Assembly (NCBI GenBank): GCA_938008535.1
Contig: CALLKF010000028.1
Location: forward strand, 1 to 21,092
Source: an uncultured Saprospirales bacterium
GTDB taxonomy: Bacteria > Bacteroidota > Bacteroidia > Chitinophagales > JADIYW01
Direction: 5' to 3'
DNA: 21,092 bases
Shown here piece after piece: positions 7,495 through 14,088 of the stretch. A program made the position numbers and the translations under genes. The notes under the pieces were generated by a model, which saw only the letters and a program-made list of their open reading frames with translations, was not told where the DNA came from and did not search any database. The stretch's first letter is position 1. Each line of letters begins with the position of its first letter.

Positions 7495-7899
7495 ATGAAA
7501 AAGATCAAATCAATCAGTATTCTATTGTTGTGCTTAACGGCGATATTTTCATCAGCATGTAAGAAATCTTCCGTAACAACAGACGATTTAACAGTAAGCA
7601 TTACCAGTCCTGTAGAAGGCACAACGTACACTGGTTCTATTAATATGGCGTTTTCTATCAACGCGCCGAATGGATTAGATAGTTGCCTAGTTGCATTAAA
7701 AGATGCAACTAGTTCTTCTGCTTATTTTTTCAATAATTTTGTTAACGGTTTTGAAGTCAGAAACAAAACTTCATTTTCTTATTCGTTTATACTAACTGCA
7801 TTGCCGACTGCATTAACTCCTGCAAAGTTTACTATTACTGTTGTTGATTTACAAAAGCATCGTTTTACAAAAACGATAAATGTAAACGTGAAACAATAA
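7495..7899 (+). CDS. Small putative lipoprotein, Ig-like fold
   Basis: This 134-residue protein begins with a lipoprotein signal peptide: basic MKKIK, a hydrophobic core (SISILLLCLTAIF), then SSACKK with the lipidated cysteine at residue 22. The mature part starts with serine, lysine and threonine and then shows alternating strand-like segments (LTVSITSPVEGTTYTG, INMAFSINAP, FTITVVDLQKHRFTKTINVNV). This resembles the Ig-like or Bacteroidota DUF4625-like beta-sandwich pattern, though I do not assign a family firmly. It would sit on the periplasmic face of a membrane or be surface exposed. It appears to be monocistronic, after the ABC-F terminator. The function is unknown. The bases over and after the stop contain a tandem ACAATAAG repeat. 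Confidence 0.82.
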   Translation: MKKIKSISILLLCLTAIFSSACKKSSVTTDDLTVSITSPVEGTTYTGSINMAFSINAPNGLDSCLVALKDATSSSAYFFNNFVNGFEVRNKTSFSYSFILTALPTALTPAKFTITVVDLQKHRFTKTINVNVKQ

Positions 7900-7915
7900 G
7901 ACAATAAGACAATAG
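7896..7915. repeat. Tandem ACAATAAG repeat over the lipoprotein stop codon
   Basis: Three near-identical copies of an 8-9 base unit (ACAATAAG, ACAATAAG, ACAATAG) begin at the stop codon of the lipoprotein gene. It looks like a slippage product. Confidence 0.5.
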
Positions 7916-7933
7916 TATTAAAAACATAAAGTT

Positions 7934-7976
7934 AGTCAAAGACATTTACCGCATTAATCGGTGAATTTCTTTGACT
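7934..7976. other. Long intergenic hairpin without T tract
   Basis: Arms 7934-7951 (AGTCAAAGACATTTACCG) and 7959-7976 (CGGTGAATTTCTTTGACT) pair over 18 positions with one G-T pair and one mismatch around a 7-base loop. It lies 35 bases after the lipoprotein stop. No T-run follows on either side, so it is not a standard terminator; it may stabilise an mRNA end, act as a processing site, or be a short repeat element. The rest of the gap to 8150 (about 170 bases) holds a -7-like element near 8110 and nothing else I can identify. Confidence 0.5.
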
Positions 7977-8099
7977 TTGCCGTATTTCAGCAAAAATCAA
8001 CATTTAAATTTTCAACGACGAAAAAACAGGAAAATGTTACATGATTTCCACGTGTGATACCTGTAATTTTTTTGGGTGTTTTAGTAAGATAATTGCGTT

Positions 8100-8122
8100 G
8101 CATCTGATGCATCTTTGCATCA
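8100..8122 (+). promoter_or_regulatory. Promoter-like element with three GCATC copies
   Basis: The sequence GCATCTGATGCATCTTTGCATC contains CATCTTTG (8110-8117), one base off the TAnnTTTG -7 consensus, overlapped by the palindrome GATGCATC (8106-8113) and three direct GCATC copies. It lies about 35 bases before the lipocalin-like start. A matching -33 TTG is not at the standard distance. A regulator binding site is possible but unproven. Confidence 0.35.
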
Positions 8123-8150
8123 TAAATTCAAATTATCTAAAATACTTTTT

Positions 8151-8594
8151 ATGAAAACGTTTATACTGTTTATTGCCTTAATTACTACAATAACCACCAC
8201 CACATTTGCTGCCGAAACAGCAGCAATAAGAAAATCTCAATTAGTTGGAAGCTGGAAATACAGCACACAAAGCAGTGTGAATGATTTTCAGAAAATAACC
8301 AATACGGTAGCAAAAGAAGATTATGTTGCCGAATATTTTACTTTTGAAGCTAACAATAAATTCAAACATGAGTTTGTAAATAAAATAGGAGTCATGGTGA
8401 AATCATTGAAAGGGAAATGGAAATTGGTGAATAACAAGATTAAAATTGATTATGCTGAATTTAATTACAGTTTAACGCTTGATTATTTCTTTTTAGATCA
8501 GGATTTAGTGCTTGGACAAAATTTTAATCATGTTATTTTTACTAAAAATGATGTATTAGATTCAACAGAAAATGCCACTGCGTTATTGAAATAA
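8151..8594 (+). CDS. Secreted lipocalin-like protein
   Basis: This 147-residue protein starts with a Sec signal peptide (MKTFILFIALITTITTTTFA, probable cleavage after TFA before AETAA). The mature chain has LVGSWK, YFTFEANNKFKHEF and LKGKWKLVNNKIKIDY segments, a pattern seen in the lipocalin-like small extracytoplasmic proteins of Bacteroidota (the L-x-G-x-W motif followed by repeated beta strands). The function is not known. I chose the ATG at 8151 over a TTG at 8115, because the ATG directly precedes a good signal peptide and the TTG lies in the promoter-like CATCTTTG element. It ends 10 bases from the stop of the convergent DUF2141 gene. Confidence 0.82.
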   Translation: MKTFILFIALITTITTTTFAAETAAIRKSQLVGSWKYSTQSSVNDFQKITNTVAKEDYVAEYFTFEANNKFKHEFVNKIGVMVKSLKGKWKLVNNKIKIDYAEFNYSLTLDYFFLDQDLVLGQNFNHVIFTKNDVLDSTENATALLK

Positions 8595-8604
8595 TATGCA
8601 TTTT

Positions 8605-9096
8605 CTACTTCGTAGGTTTGCGTTTGTTTAACAACGAAATGCGAACCACATGGTTCTGCTCATTGTAACTAAATTTACAATTATCAAAAGAAGGAGCTTT
8701 GAAGCTTGGTTTAAAATTGTTGGAAAACGCATACGGCTCTGTAGGAATTCCTAAAAAATTCTTATCTATTTTGCCATTGTTGTTTTCATCGTGATAAACA
8801 GCCAGCGCGAGTTCGCCATAAGGCAGATCTTCCAACAATACATCTATCTGTTCGCTTTTTGGCTGGAAACGATATTTTTTAAACTTATCTTTTTCGTCCG
8901 GAAATTTATTTTCTGGCGTATAGACGCCAATTTCAACTTCACCTTCATTGGTAGATAAATTATCTATGATAACTCTTAATGGAATAGGAGCCGAATTTTT
9001 GATAGCGTTATTTGTTACTGGACTATCAGTAGGTTCAGTGTTGTTTTGTGTGTGTGCAGCACTCGAATCTTGAATGCTGGATGTGGTAGTTGTCAT
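8605..9096 (-). CDS. DUF2141 domain protein, apparently lacking its signal peptide
   Basis: The 163-residue frame carries a clear DUF2141 domain at about residues 40-158: IPLRVIIDNLSTNEGEVEIGVY, then PYGELALAVYHDENNNGKID, FLGIPTEPYAFSNNF and KPSFKAPSFDNCKF. DUF2141 proteins are normally exported; their role is unknown, and the DENNNGKID segment may bind calcium. The visible ATG start gives a Ser/Thr/Asn-rich linker (residues 1-38) with no signal peptide. Upstream in the same frame, with no start codon before a TAG stop, is the hydrophobic run GGFLITHYCSSFSHI. A start codon and basic stretch (YKKYSINYKIFKAKIKIAI) lie in the neighbouring frame. This suggests a frameshift in the A-rich segment around 9150-9180 that separates the signal peptide from the domain. 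The frameshift could be real or a sequencing error. Confidence 0.82.
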   Translation of the reverse strand: MTTTTSSIQDSSAAHTQNNTEPTDSPVTNNAIKNSAPIPLRVIIDNLSTNEGEVEIGVYTPENKFPDEKDKFKKYRFQPKSEQIDVLLEDLPYGELALAVYHDENNNGKIDKNFLGIPTEPYAFSNNFKPSFKAPSFDNCKFSYNEQNHVVRISLLNKRKPTK

Positions 9097-9383
9097 ATTC
9101 GATATAGTATTGATGTGGGAAAAAGAGCTGCAATAATGGGTAATAAGAAAACCACCGAATTGCTATTTTTATTTTTGCTTTAAAGATCTTATAATTAATG
9201 CTGTATTTCTTATACATTTCCATACGTTTCTTACATTTTTATCTGATTTGTAGCTGCTCTGCTAAATTCATTGCCTCACCATTTGTTCTTATTCTTCACC
9301 AACAATCCAGCAACCTGGAGGCAAAAAAAAGCCCACCGCTTTCGCAATGGATTCTCCAATACTTTTTACTCTTTATTCTATTC
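9097..9383. other. Noncoding stretch upstream of DUF2141 and the 21-bp repeat
   Basis: This segment holds the likely lost N-terminus of the DUF2141 gene (about 9097-9220, minus strand). After that, AT-rich sequence contains only short, unconvincing frames. I see no RNA gene, no clear terminator and no confident promoter in it. Confidence 0.4.
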
Positions 9384-9660
9384 CAATCGAGCAGTCGCTA
9401 GTTTCAATCGAGCAGTCGCTAGTTTCAATCGAGCAGTCGTTAGTTCACACGTTACGAAAGCCAATTTAAACGTTACGAAAGCTAGTTCAAACGTTACTGA
9501 AGCTAGTTCACACGTTACTGAAGCTAGTTCACACGTTACGGAAGCCAGTTCAAATGTTACGGACGCCAGTTCACACGTTACGGACGCTAGTTTCAACGTT
9601 ACGGACGCCAGTTCACACGTTACAGACGCTACTTCATACGTTACGGAAGCTAGTTCACAC
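9384..9660. repeat. Array of thirteen 21-bp tandem repeats (7-codon periodicity)
   Basis: There are three copies of CAATCGAGCAGTCGCTAGTTT (9384-9446), then ten copies of a CACGTTACGGAAGCTAGTTCA-like unit (9448-9657). The two unit types share the same 21-base period and a common GCTAGTT-like end. The period is a multiple of three, and both strands are open through the array: on the plus strand as heptads such as HVTEASS, NVTDASS and FNRAVAS, on the minus strand as CELASVT-type heptads. Most variable sites (unit positions 9, 12 and 15) are third codon positions in both of these frames. The plus frame (9271-9666) has only a TTG start and no signal peptide, and the minus frame starts inside the repeat, so neither is called as a gene. 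Confidence 0.9.
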
Positions 9661-9698
9661 AAATAGGTAACGAGTTTTCATAATTCGTACACCTATAC

Positions 9699-9726
9699 AC
9701 AAAGCAGGCAGCTTATTTTGCTTTGT
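9699..9726. other. Small hairpin ACAAAGCA/TGCTTTGT
   Basis: An 8-base perfect inverted repeat (9699-9706 with 9719-9726) around a 12-base loop lies downstream of the minus-strand 242-residue gene. No T-run follows, so it is a weak terminator candidate at best. The rest of 9661-9801 shows nothing else I can identify. Confidence 0.3.
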
Positions 9727-9801
9727 GGTTAATCTAGTGGAAGTATGTGTACGACTGTTTTTTGCTATGCTTTTTATACTGCAAAAGGTGTGTGCAGGAA
9801 T

Positions 9802-10530
9802 TTACTTTTCATTTCTGAATTTTAACACATTTATTTGTTTGAATTCGCTGCTGGCTGCTTTGAAGACTGATTTTACATAGGATTTTACCAAAGCCGCGAT
9901 AGGTACCAAACCTGTGTTTTCAGCATATAGCTCTTTATTTCTGTCTATTCTGGCTGTGGTAACTGCGGTATGTGCGCTTAAGACATCTGTATTTTTGGCT
10001 TTGAGGTCAATTAATAAATCACTTAGTGCGACAACAGTTAACTCGGTTTCGTTTGGTGTGTAGTTGGGTTCTCTTTTTACCACTTCTATTAAACCTGAAA
10101 GATGCTGGATAAGTTGGTCGTAGGATTGCTGACTTGCACTGATGGAAACCGGTGCCGGAATATCAGGATCGACAGGTGGTACTTTGGATGTGAGCGCGCG
10201 TCTGCCTTGTATTTTGCGCTGAAATCCTTTTGCGTCTTTTATGGTTTCTGTTGATGCTTCGGATGCGATGAGTGCGTTGACGATGGCTGTTGCCAAGGGT
10301 CTTAGTACCTCAAAAGCATCTGAGCGGTAGTTGGTGACTCTGTTAAATTCCTGGTTAGTGGATGTAACTTTGTCGAGTGCCTGCTGTGCAGCCGTGAGTT
10401 TGGTTTGCAGCTGCGGTAGCTGGATAGCAGTTCTGGAAGGATTGTACCTTGTTCCGAAAGAAGGAATAATGATGGTCATTTCTTCAAAGTGTGCAATGTT
10501 TTTTGCGTGACCTGTTTCGATGTAAGACAT
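9802..10530 (-). CDS. Conserved helical protein of unknown function (YNPS-type)
   Basis: This 242-residue protein starts MSYIETGHAKNIAHFEE and carries FGTRYNPSRTAIQLPQL near residues 25-41. I recall similar YNPS-containing hypothetical proteins from other Bacteroidota, often in several copies per genome, but know no function. It is predicted to be mostly alpha-helical. Two halves (about 38-93 and 165-232) share a layout of L-x2-L-x3-L heptads, a conserved arginine and a terminal A-x-x-V-x-x-(A/Y) helix, suggesting an internal duplication. A proline-rich linker (KVPPVDPDIPAPVS, about 116-129) separates them. There is no signal peptide or membrane segment. Its base composition seems richer in G+C than the operon that follows (24 of 60 in the line at 10201). 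It is divergent from the MazG-like gene. Confidence 0.75.
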   Translation of the reverse strand: MSYIETGHAKNIAHFEEMTIIIPSFGTRYNPSRTAIQLPQLQTKLTAAQQALDKVTSTNQEFNRVTNYRSDAFEVLRPLATAIVNALIASEASTETIKDAKGFQRKIQGRRALTSKVPPVDPDIPAPVSISASQQSYDQLIQHLSGLIEVVKREPNYTPNETELTVVALSDLLIDLKAKNTDVLSAHTAVTTARIDRNKELYAENTGLVPIAALVKSYVKSVFKAASSEFKQINVLKFRNEK

Positions 10531-10873
10531 AATTAATTTGTTTTAAAGTTGAAAAAATAACGACGATATATATTAAAGCCGTTTATAAATGAATCAATAG
10601 CAAATTATATGGAAACAGTAAATTTGTAAAGAGTAGAAAAGTTAATAAGTGTTATGGTTAAATATGAAATAGTTGTGGTATGTATTTTTAATTGAAATAC
10701 AGCCATTTATTTATTAGCTAAAACTAACATGTTTAAAATTTAGGGTTTTGTGATATAGGATGGATGGGTTTTTAGGTATGAAAATATCTAAAAAGGAGAT
10801 GGCTATGATTAATTAGTTGTTTATTTTGAATTATGATTATTTGCATGTATTTTAGCGTATACACATAATAAAT
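10531..10873. other. Intergenic region between divergent accessory genes
   Basis: These 343 bases are very AT-rich with no credible ORF. An AAAGGAG followed by ATG at 10806 opens only a three-codon frame. The right end carries the promoter and inverted repeat described for the MazG-like operon. I found no clear promoter for the minus-strand gene and no RNA gene. Confidence 0.5.
10825..10863 (+). promoter_or_regulatory. Predicted promoter and inverted repeat before the MazG-like/helicase operon
   Basis: TTTG (10825-10828), a 20-base spacer and TATTTTAG (10849-10856, one mismatch to TAnnTTTG) form a plausible Bacteroidota promoter ending 17 bases before the ATG. The inverted repeat TGTAT-N8-ATACA (10846-10850 and 10859-10863) overlaps the -7 box, where a repressor would be expected to bind. 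Both calls rest on short motifs in AT-rich DNA. Confidence 0.4.
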
Positions 10874-11194
10874 ATGAAAGAGATAATTCAAGAATTAGTA
10901 AAATTTAGAAATGATAGAGACTGGGAGCAGTTTCATAATCCGAAAGATTTGGCTTTGGCTATTAGTATTGAATCTTCAGAGCTTTTAGAATTATTTCTTT
11001 GGAAGAAAGAAGACGAAGCAAATATGGAAAAAGTAAAAGAAGAATTGGCTGATGTATTTGCCTTTGCTTTTTTACTAGCAGACAAATATAAACTTGATGT
11101 CAAGGAGATTGTTCTTGAAAAAATCAAGAAAAATGGAGAGAAATATCCTATAGACAAAGCAAAAGGTACATCAAAAAAGTATGATGAATTATAA
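10874..11194 (+). CDS. MazG-like nucleotide pyrophosphohydrolase
   Basis: This 106-residue protein fits the all-alpha NTP pyrophosphatase superfamily, specifically the RS21-C6/dCTPase-like branch. The N-terminal helix has FRNDRDWEQFHNPKDLALAISIE, the common signature of that branch. The metal-binding residues are visible as E33-x-x-E36 (IESSELLELF) and E57-x-x-D60 (EELADVFAF), followed by the helix with KIKKNGEKYPIDKAKGTSKKY. Such enzymes hydrolyse (d)NTPs to (d)NMP and pyrophosphate; dCTP or modified nucleotides are the usual candidates, but the substrate cannot be read from the sequence. Its end overlaps the start of the helicase-nuclease gene by 14 bases, so the two are translationally coupled and probably act together. 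Confidence 0.92.
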   Translation: MKEIIQELVKFRNDRDWEQFHNPKDLALAISIESSELLELFLWKKEDEANMEKVKEELADVFAFAFLLADKYKLDVKEIVLEKIKKNGEKYPIDKAKGTSKKYDEL

Positions 11195-13385
11195 CCAAGA
11201 TTTTGAAATAAATAAAATTGAGTTTAATAACAATGGATTAAACTCAATTCAATTACAATATTTCGTTGCTGAAAATTGGCCAATAGTTTATATCCTGAAT
11301 AATGAAGGCGTAAAACAAGCCTATGTTGGCGAAACAACCGATACCAATTCTAGAATGTTTTCTCATTTGCAATCGCAAAGTAAAAACCATTTAAAAGAAG
11401 CTCATTTCATTTCGAGCAAAAAATTCAACAAATCTGCAACACTAGATATCGAATCCAACCTTATTAAATATTTACATGCAGACGGTAAATTCAAATTGCT
11501 AAATGGGAATTTAGGCCTTGTTAACCATTCATATTACCAAAGAGATGAATATTATTCAAGTTTATTCCGTGAAATATGGAATTCATTGATAAGTAAAGGG
11601 ATTGCAAATCATAGTTTGGAACATATTTCAAATAGCGACCTTTTTAAATATTCACCATACAAAACGCTATCAATTGATCAAAGGAAAAATTTAATGCTAA
11701 TAATAGATGCATTAATTTCAGATAGTAAAAAATCTATTTTTGTTGAAGGTGGTGCAGGTACGGGCAAAACAATTATCGCAATATTTTTATTCAAATTAAT
11801 GCTAACCTCCGATGAGGATTTTAATTATAAAGAATTTGGCGAAGACGAATTAGAATTTATTAATAAGGTAAGGTTATTAAAGCAGAAATACCCTTCCCCA
11901 AAAATGGGCTTAGTAATTGCTATGAGTTCATTTCGAAAAACAATAAAAAATGTCTTTAGTAATATTGAGGGATTAAATCAAAAAATGGTTATTGGTCCTT
12001 CCGATCTCTCAAAAAACAAATATGATATTGTTTTTGTTGATGAGGCTCATCGTTTAAGAAAAAGGGTAAATCTAACAAATTACGCCTCATTTGATAATAC
12101 TGCAAGAGCATTAGGATTAATTCCAAATGAGACAGATGAATTAGAATGGACACAATTACAATCTTTAAAGGCACTTTACTTCTATGACCCAAAGCAAAGC
12201 ATAAAGCCTTCTGATGTAAATCCAGAGGAGTTTAATAAAATCAAGTGTAGTACTAACTCAAAAACACTACAACTTTTCTCACAGTTTCGTTCAAAAGGAG
12301 GAAACGGATACGTTAAATTTGTGGATGACCTACTTGATCAAAAAATCACAGATGCTAAATATAAATACAGTAATAAGAATTACGATGTGCTACTTTTTGA
12401 TAATTTCAAAGATTTTGTTTCAGAATTAAGATCAAAAAATACCCTACACGAGCTATCAAGATTTGTCGCAGGATATGGATGGAAATGGATTTCGAAAAAT
12501 GACAAATCAAAACATGACATAGTTATAGACGGGTTGAAATTTCAATGGAATCATGACAATATTGAGTTTATTTTGAAAGATGTTAATGCAGAACAGATCG
12601 GCTGTATTCATACTACACAAGGTTATGATTTAAATTATGTTGGATTGATTTTTGGTCCAGAAATTATTTTAAATCCTCAAACTAACCAAATCGAAATATT
12701 ACAGGAAAATTATTATGACACTAATGGTCAAAACACCATAACTGATATCAATGTACTTAAGCAATATATAATTAACATTTACAAGACTATTATGCTAAGA
12801 GGTATACTTGGCTGTTATTTATATGTTTCTGACGAAAATCTGCGAAACTATTTTAGGAAGCATATTTATACATATCAAGAAAATAAAAATCAAATAATTG
12901 ACATAGCAGATACGAAAGAAATTAAATTAATACCATTTGAAAATAGTGTACCATTATATTCCTTAAAAGTAGCTGCAGGTGAATTCAAATTTAATGACAG
13001 TATCACTGAAGAAAAATTCATTTTAGTTCCTGAAGGTGTAAAAATTACAAAAGACCATTTTGCTTGTAAAATAATTGGTAATTCGATGAATAAAATAGTA
13101 CAAGATGGTCAAATTGCATTGTTTAAGAAATATCATCATGGCAGTAAAAACGGCTTAATGGTAATTGTTGAGTATTACAATCTTCAAGATTTAGATTATG
13201 GTTCTTGTTATACGTTTAAAGAGTATTACAGTCAAAAGACTTATTACGAAGAAAATTCGCATCTTGAAAAAATAATTCTTAAACCAAAATCATTTGATTC
13301 TTCATATAAAGATATAATAATAGACCAAGACTCAATACATGAAAAAACCTTTAGTATAATAGGAATATTTGACCGTGTTATATAA
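11181..13385 (+). CDS. GIY-YIG nuclease - DUF2075 (SF1-like) helicase - S24/LexA-type peptidase fusion
   Basis: This 734-residue protein has three modules. A GIY-YIG nuclease (about residues 32-112) shows VYIL (36-39), YVGE (48-51), R58, E91 (DIESNLIKYL) and N108. A DUF2075 helicase-like ATPase (about 160-565) shows Walker A GGAGTGKT (190-197), Walker B DIVFVDEAH (D287, E288), QFR (368-370), HTTQG (477-481) and MLRG (538-541). A C-terminal S24 domain (about 585-734) shows VAAGEF with the Ala599-Gly600 bond, Ser635 (GNSMNK) and Lys680 (YTFKEYY), matching LexA's self-cleavage site, nucleophile and general base; the Ala-to-Ser spacing is 36 against 35 in LexA. Two ATGs (11181, 11184) are possible starts, both overlapping the MazG-like gene. 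The operon reads as more AT-rich than flanking core genes. A role in phage defence or DNA-damage response is inferred. Confidence 0.9.
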   Translation: MMNYNQDFEINKIEFNNNGLNSIQLQYFVAENWPIVYILNNEGVKQAYVGETTDTNSRMFSHLQSQSKNHLKEAHFISSKKFNKSATLDIESNLIKYLHADGKFKLLNGNLGLVNHSYYQRDEYYSSLFREIWNSLISKGIANHSLEHISNSDLFKYSPYKTLSIDQRKNLMLIIDALISDSKKSIFVEGGAGTGKTIIAIFLFKLMLTSDEDFNYKEFGEDELEFINKVRLLKQKYPSPKMGLVIAMSSFRKTIKNVFSNIEGLNQKMVIGPSDLSKNKYDIVFVDEAHRLRKRVNLTNYASFDNTARALGLIPNETDELEWTQLQSLKALYFYDPKQSIKPSDVNPEEFNKIKCSTNSKTLQLFSQFRSKGGNGYVKFVDDLLDQKITDAKYKYSNKNYDVLLFDNFKDFVSELRSKNTLHELSRFVAGYGWKWISKNDKSKHDIVIDGLKFQWNHDNIEFILKDVNAEQIGCIHTTQGYDLNYVGLIFGPEIILNPQTNQIEILQENYYDTNGQNTITDINVLKQYIINIYKTIMLRGILGCYLYVSDENLRNYFRKHIYTYQENKNQIIDIADTKEIKLIPFENSVPLYSLKVAAGEFKFNDSITEEKFILVPEGVKITKDHFACKIIGNSMNKIVQDGQIALFKKYHHGSKNGLMVIVEYYNLQDLDYGSCYTFKEYYSQKTYYEENSHLEKIILKPKSFDSSYKDIIIDQDSIHEKTFSIIGIFDRVI

Positions 13386-13593
13386 TAAAAATAGAATGCC
13401 AACTCTGGCGCATCTCTTCCTAAGGACGACCTGTGTCAATTGATAAAATTAATCTCCGACTTGATTCGAACCTGTTATTAAAGACTGGCAAAGAAAAATT
13501 AGTATTGAATTAAAAGATTGGATGGTTTGTAAAAACAAATGAAAGACACATTAAAATAGATAATTTAATTGGTATAATTTTACTTTTAATCTT
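13386..13593. other. Intergenic gap after the operon
   Basis: These 208 bases lie between the helicase-nuclease gene and the unknown pair. A frame starting with GTG near 13433 runs for about 26 codons to a TAA and then stays open again, with no recognisable family, so it may be debris of an older gene. No terminator hairpin was found. Confidence 0.4.
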
Positions 13594-14088
13594 ATGCAAA
13601 ACCAATCAATCAAACTCCGCGAACAACTGGATGCCATTGACCATCCGAATATCAGCATTAAAAAATATGCTGCTGATTTCCGATTAAAGGATATGGAACG
13701 CTTTGATATCTTTTATCCATTAACTAAGTCTATGTTTGTCTTGTTTGAATTGAAGATAGACAACGGCATTTTTATATTTAAGCAAAGCAGCGATTTCCTG
13801 TTTATGTATAATTACATTTTTATTTCCGCATCATTAGGATTAGATATATACAGCAGGTCTGACGGAGCTGCTGATGCTACCGGCTCGCATTGTAAGTTGT
13901 TGTATGAAAAAAGCGGTGTTCAATCGTTTGAATCTTTCTATGATGAAGTTTATGAAACGCATCACATATTAATGAAACTTGCAGATGGTAATGTATATCG
14001 TTCGATAGGATTTAAATCTGATATTACTATTCCTGCTGAGTTAATCACTGCATTGAATACTGCGCTGCATGTAAATAAGTGGGAATGA
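13594..14088 (+). CDS. Hypothetical protein, first gene of an ATGA-overlapping pair
   Basis: I do not recognise this 164-residue protein. It is soluble in appearance, with no signal peptide. Visible features are a basic/aromatic N-terminal half (SIKKYAADFRLKDMERFDIFYPLTKSMF), a hydrophobic strand-rich middle (IFIFKQSSDFLFMYNYIFISASLGLDIY), and a C-terminal half with FESFYDEVYETHHILMKLADGNVYRSIGF. The start is the ATG at 13594 (MQNQSIKL). Its stop codon overlaps the ATG of the next gene (ATGA), so the two should be translated together. The pair sits between the MazG-like operon and ssrA. Confidence 0.7.
   Translation: MQNQSIKLREQLDAIDHPNISIKKYAADFRLKDMERFDIFYPLTKSMFVLFELKIDNGIFIFKQSSDFLFMYNYIFISASLGLDIYSRSDGAADATGSHCKLLYEKSGVQSFESFYDEVYETHHILMKLADGNVYRSIGFKSDITIPAELITALNTALHVNKWE

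Noticed and set aside
8115..8150. TTG start for the lipocalin-like protein
   Set aside because: It falls in a promoter-like element, and the ATG at 8151 gives a perfect signal peptide start.
9035..9223. Separate 62-residue minus-strand ORF
   Set aside because: Best explained as the frame holding the lost start of the DUF2141 gene; the C-terminal part overlaps that gene out of frame.
9384..9660. CRISPR array
   Set aside because: Units are contiguous 21-base tandem copies with no unique spacers, and no cas genes are nearby.
9271..9666. Plus-strand repeat ORF of 131 codons as a real gene
   Set aside because: Only a TTG start, no promoter or signal peptide, and a low-quality N-terminal half; kept as a repeat array instead.
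10792..10817. AAAGGAG followed by ATG as a small gene before the MazG-like operon
   Set aside because: The frame ends after three codons.
13457..13475. Minus-strand GGTTCGAATC resembling a tRNA T-loop, suggesting a tRNA remnant or att site
   Set aside because: The flanking five bases on each side do not pair (ACAGG against CAAGT), there is no acceptor stem, and no match to the ssrA 3' end was found.
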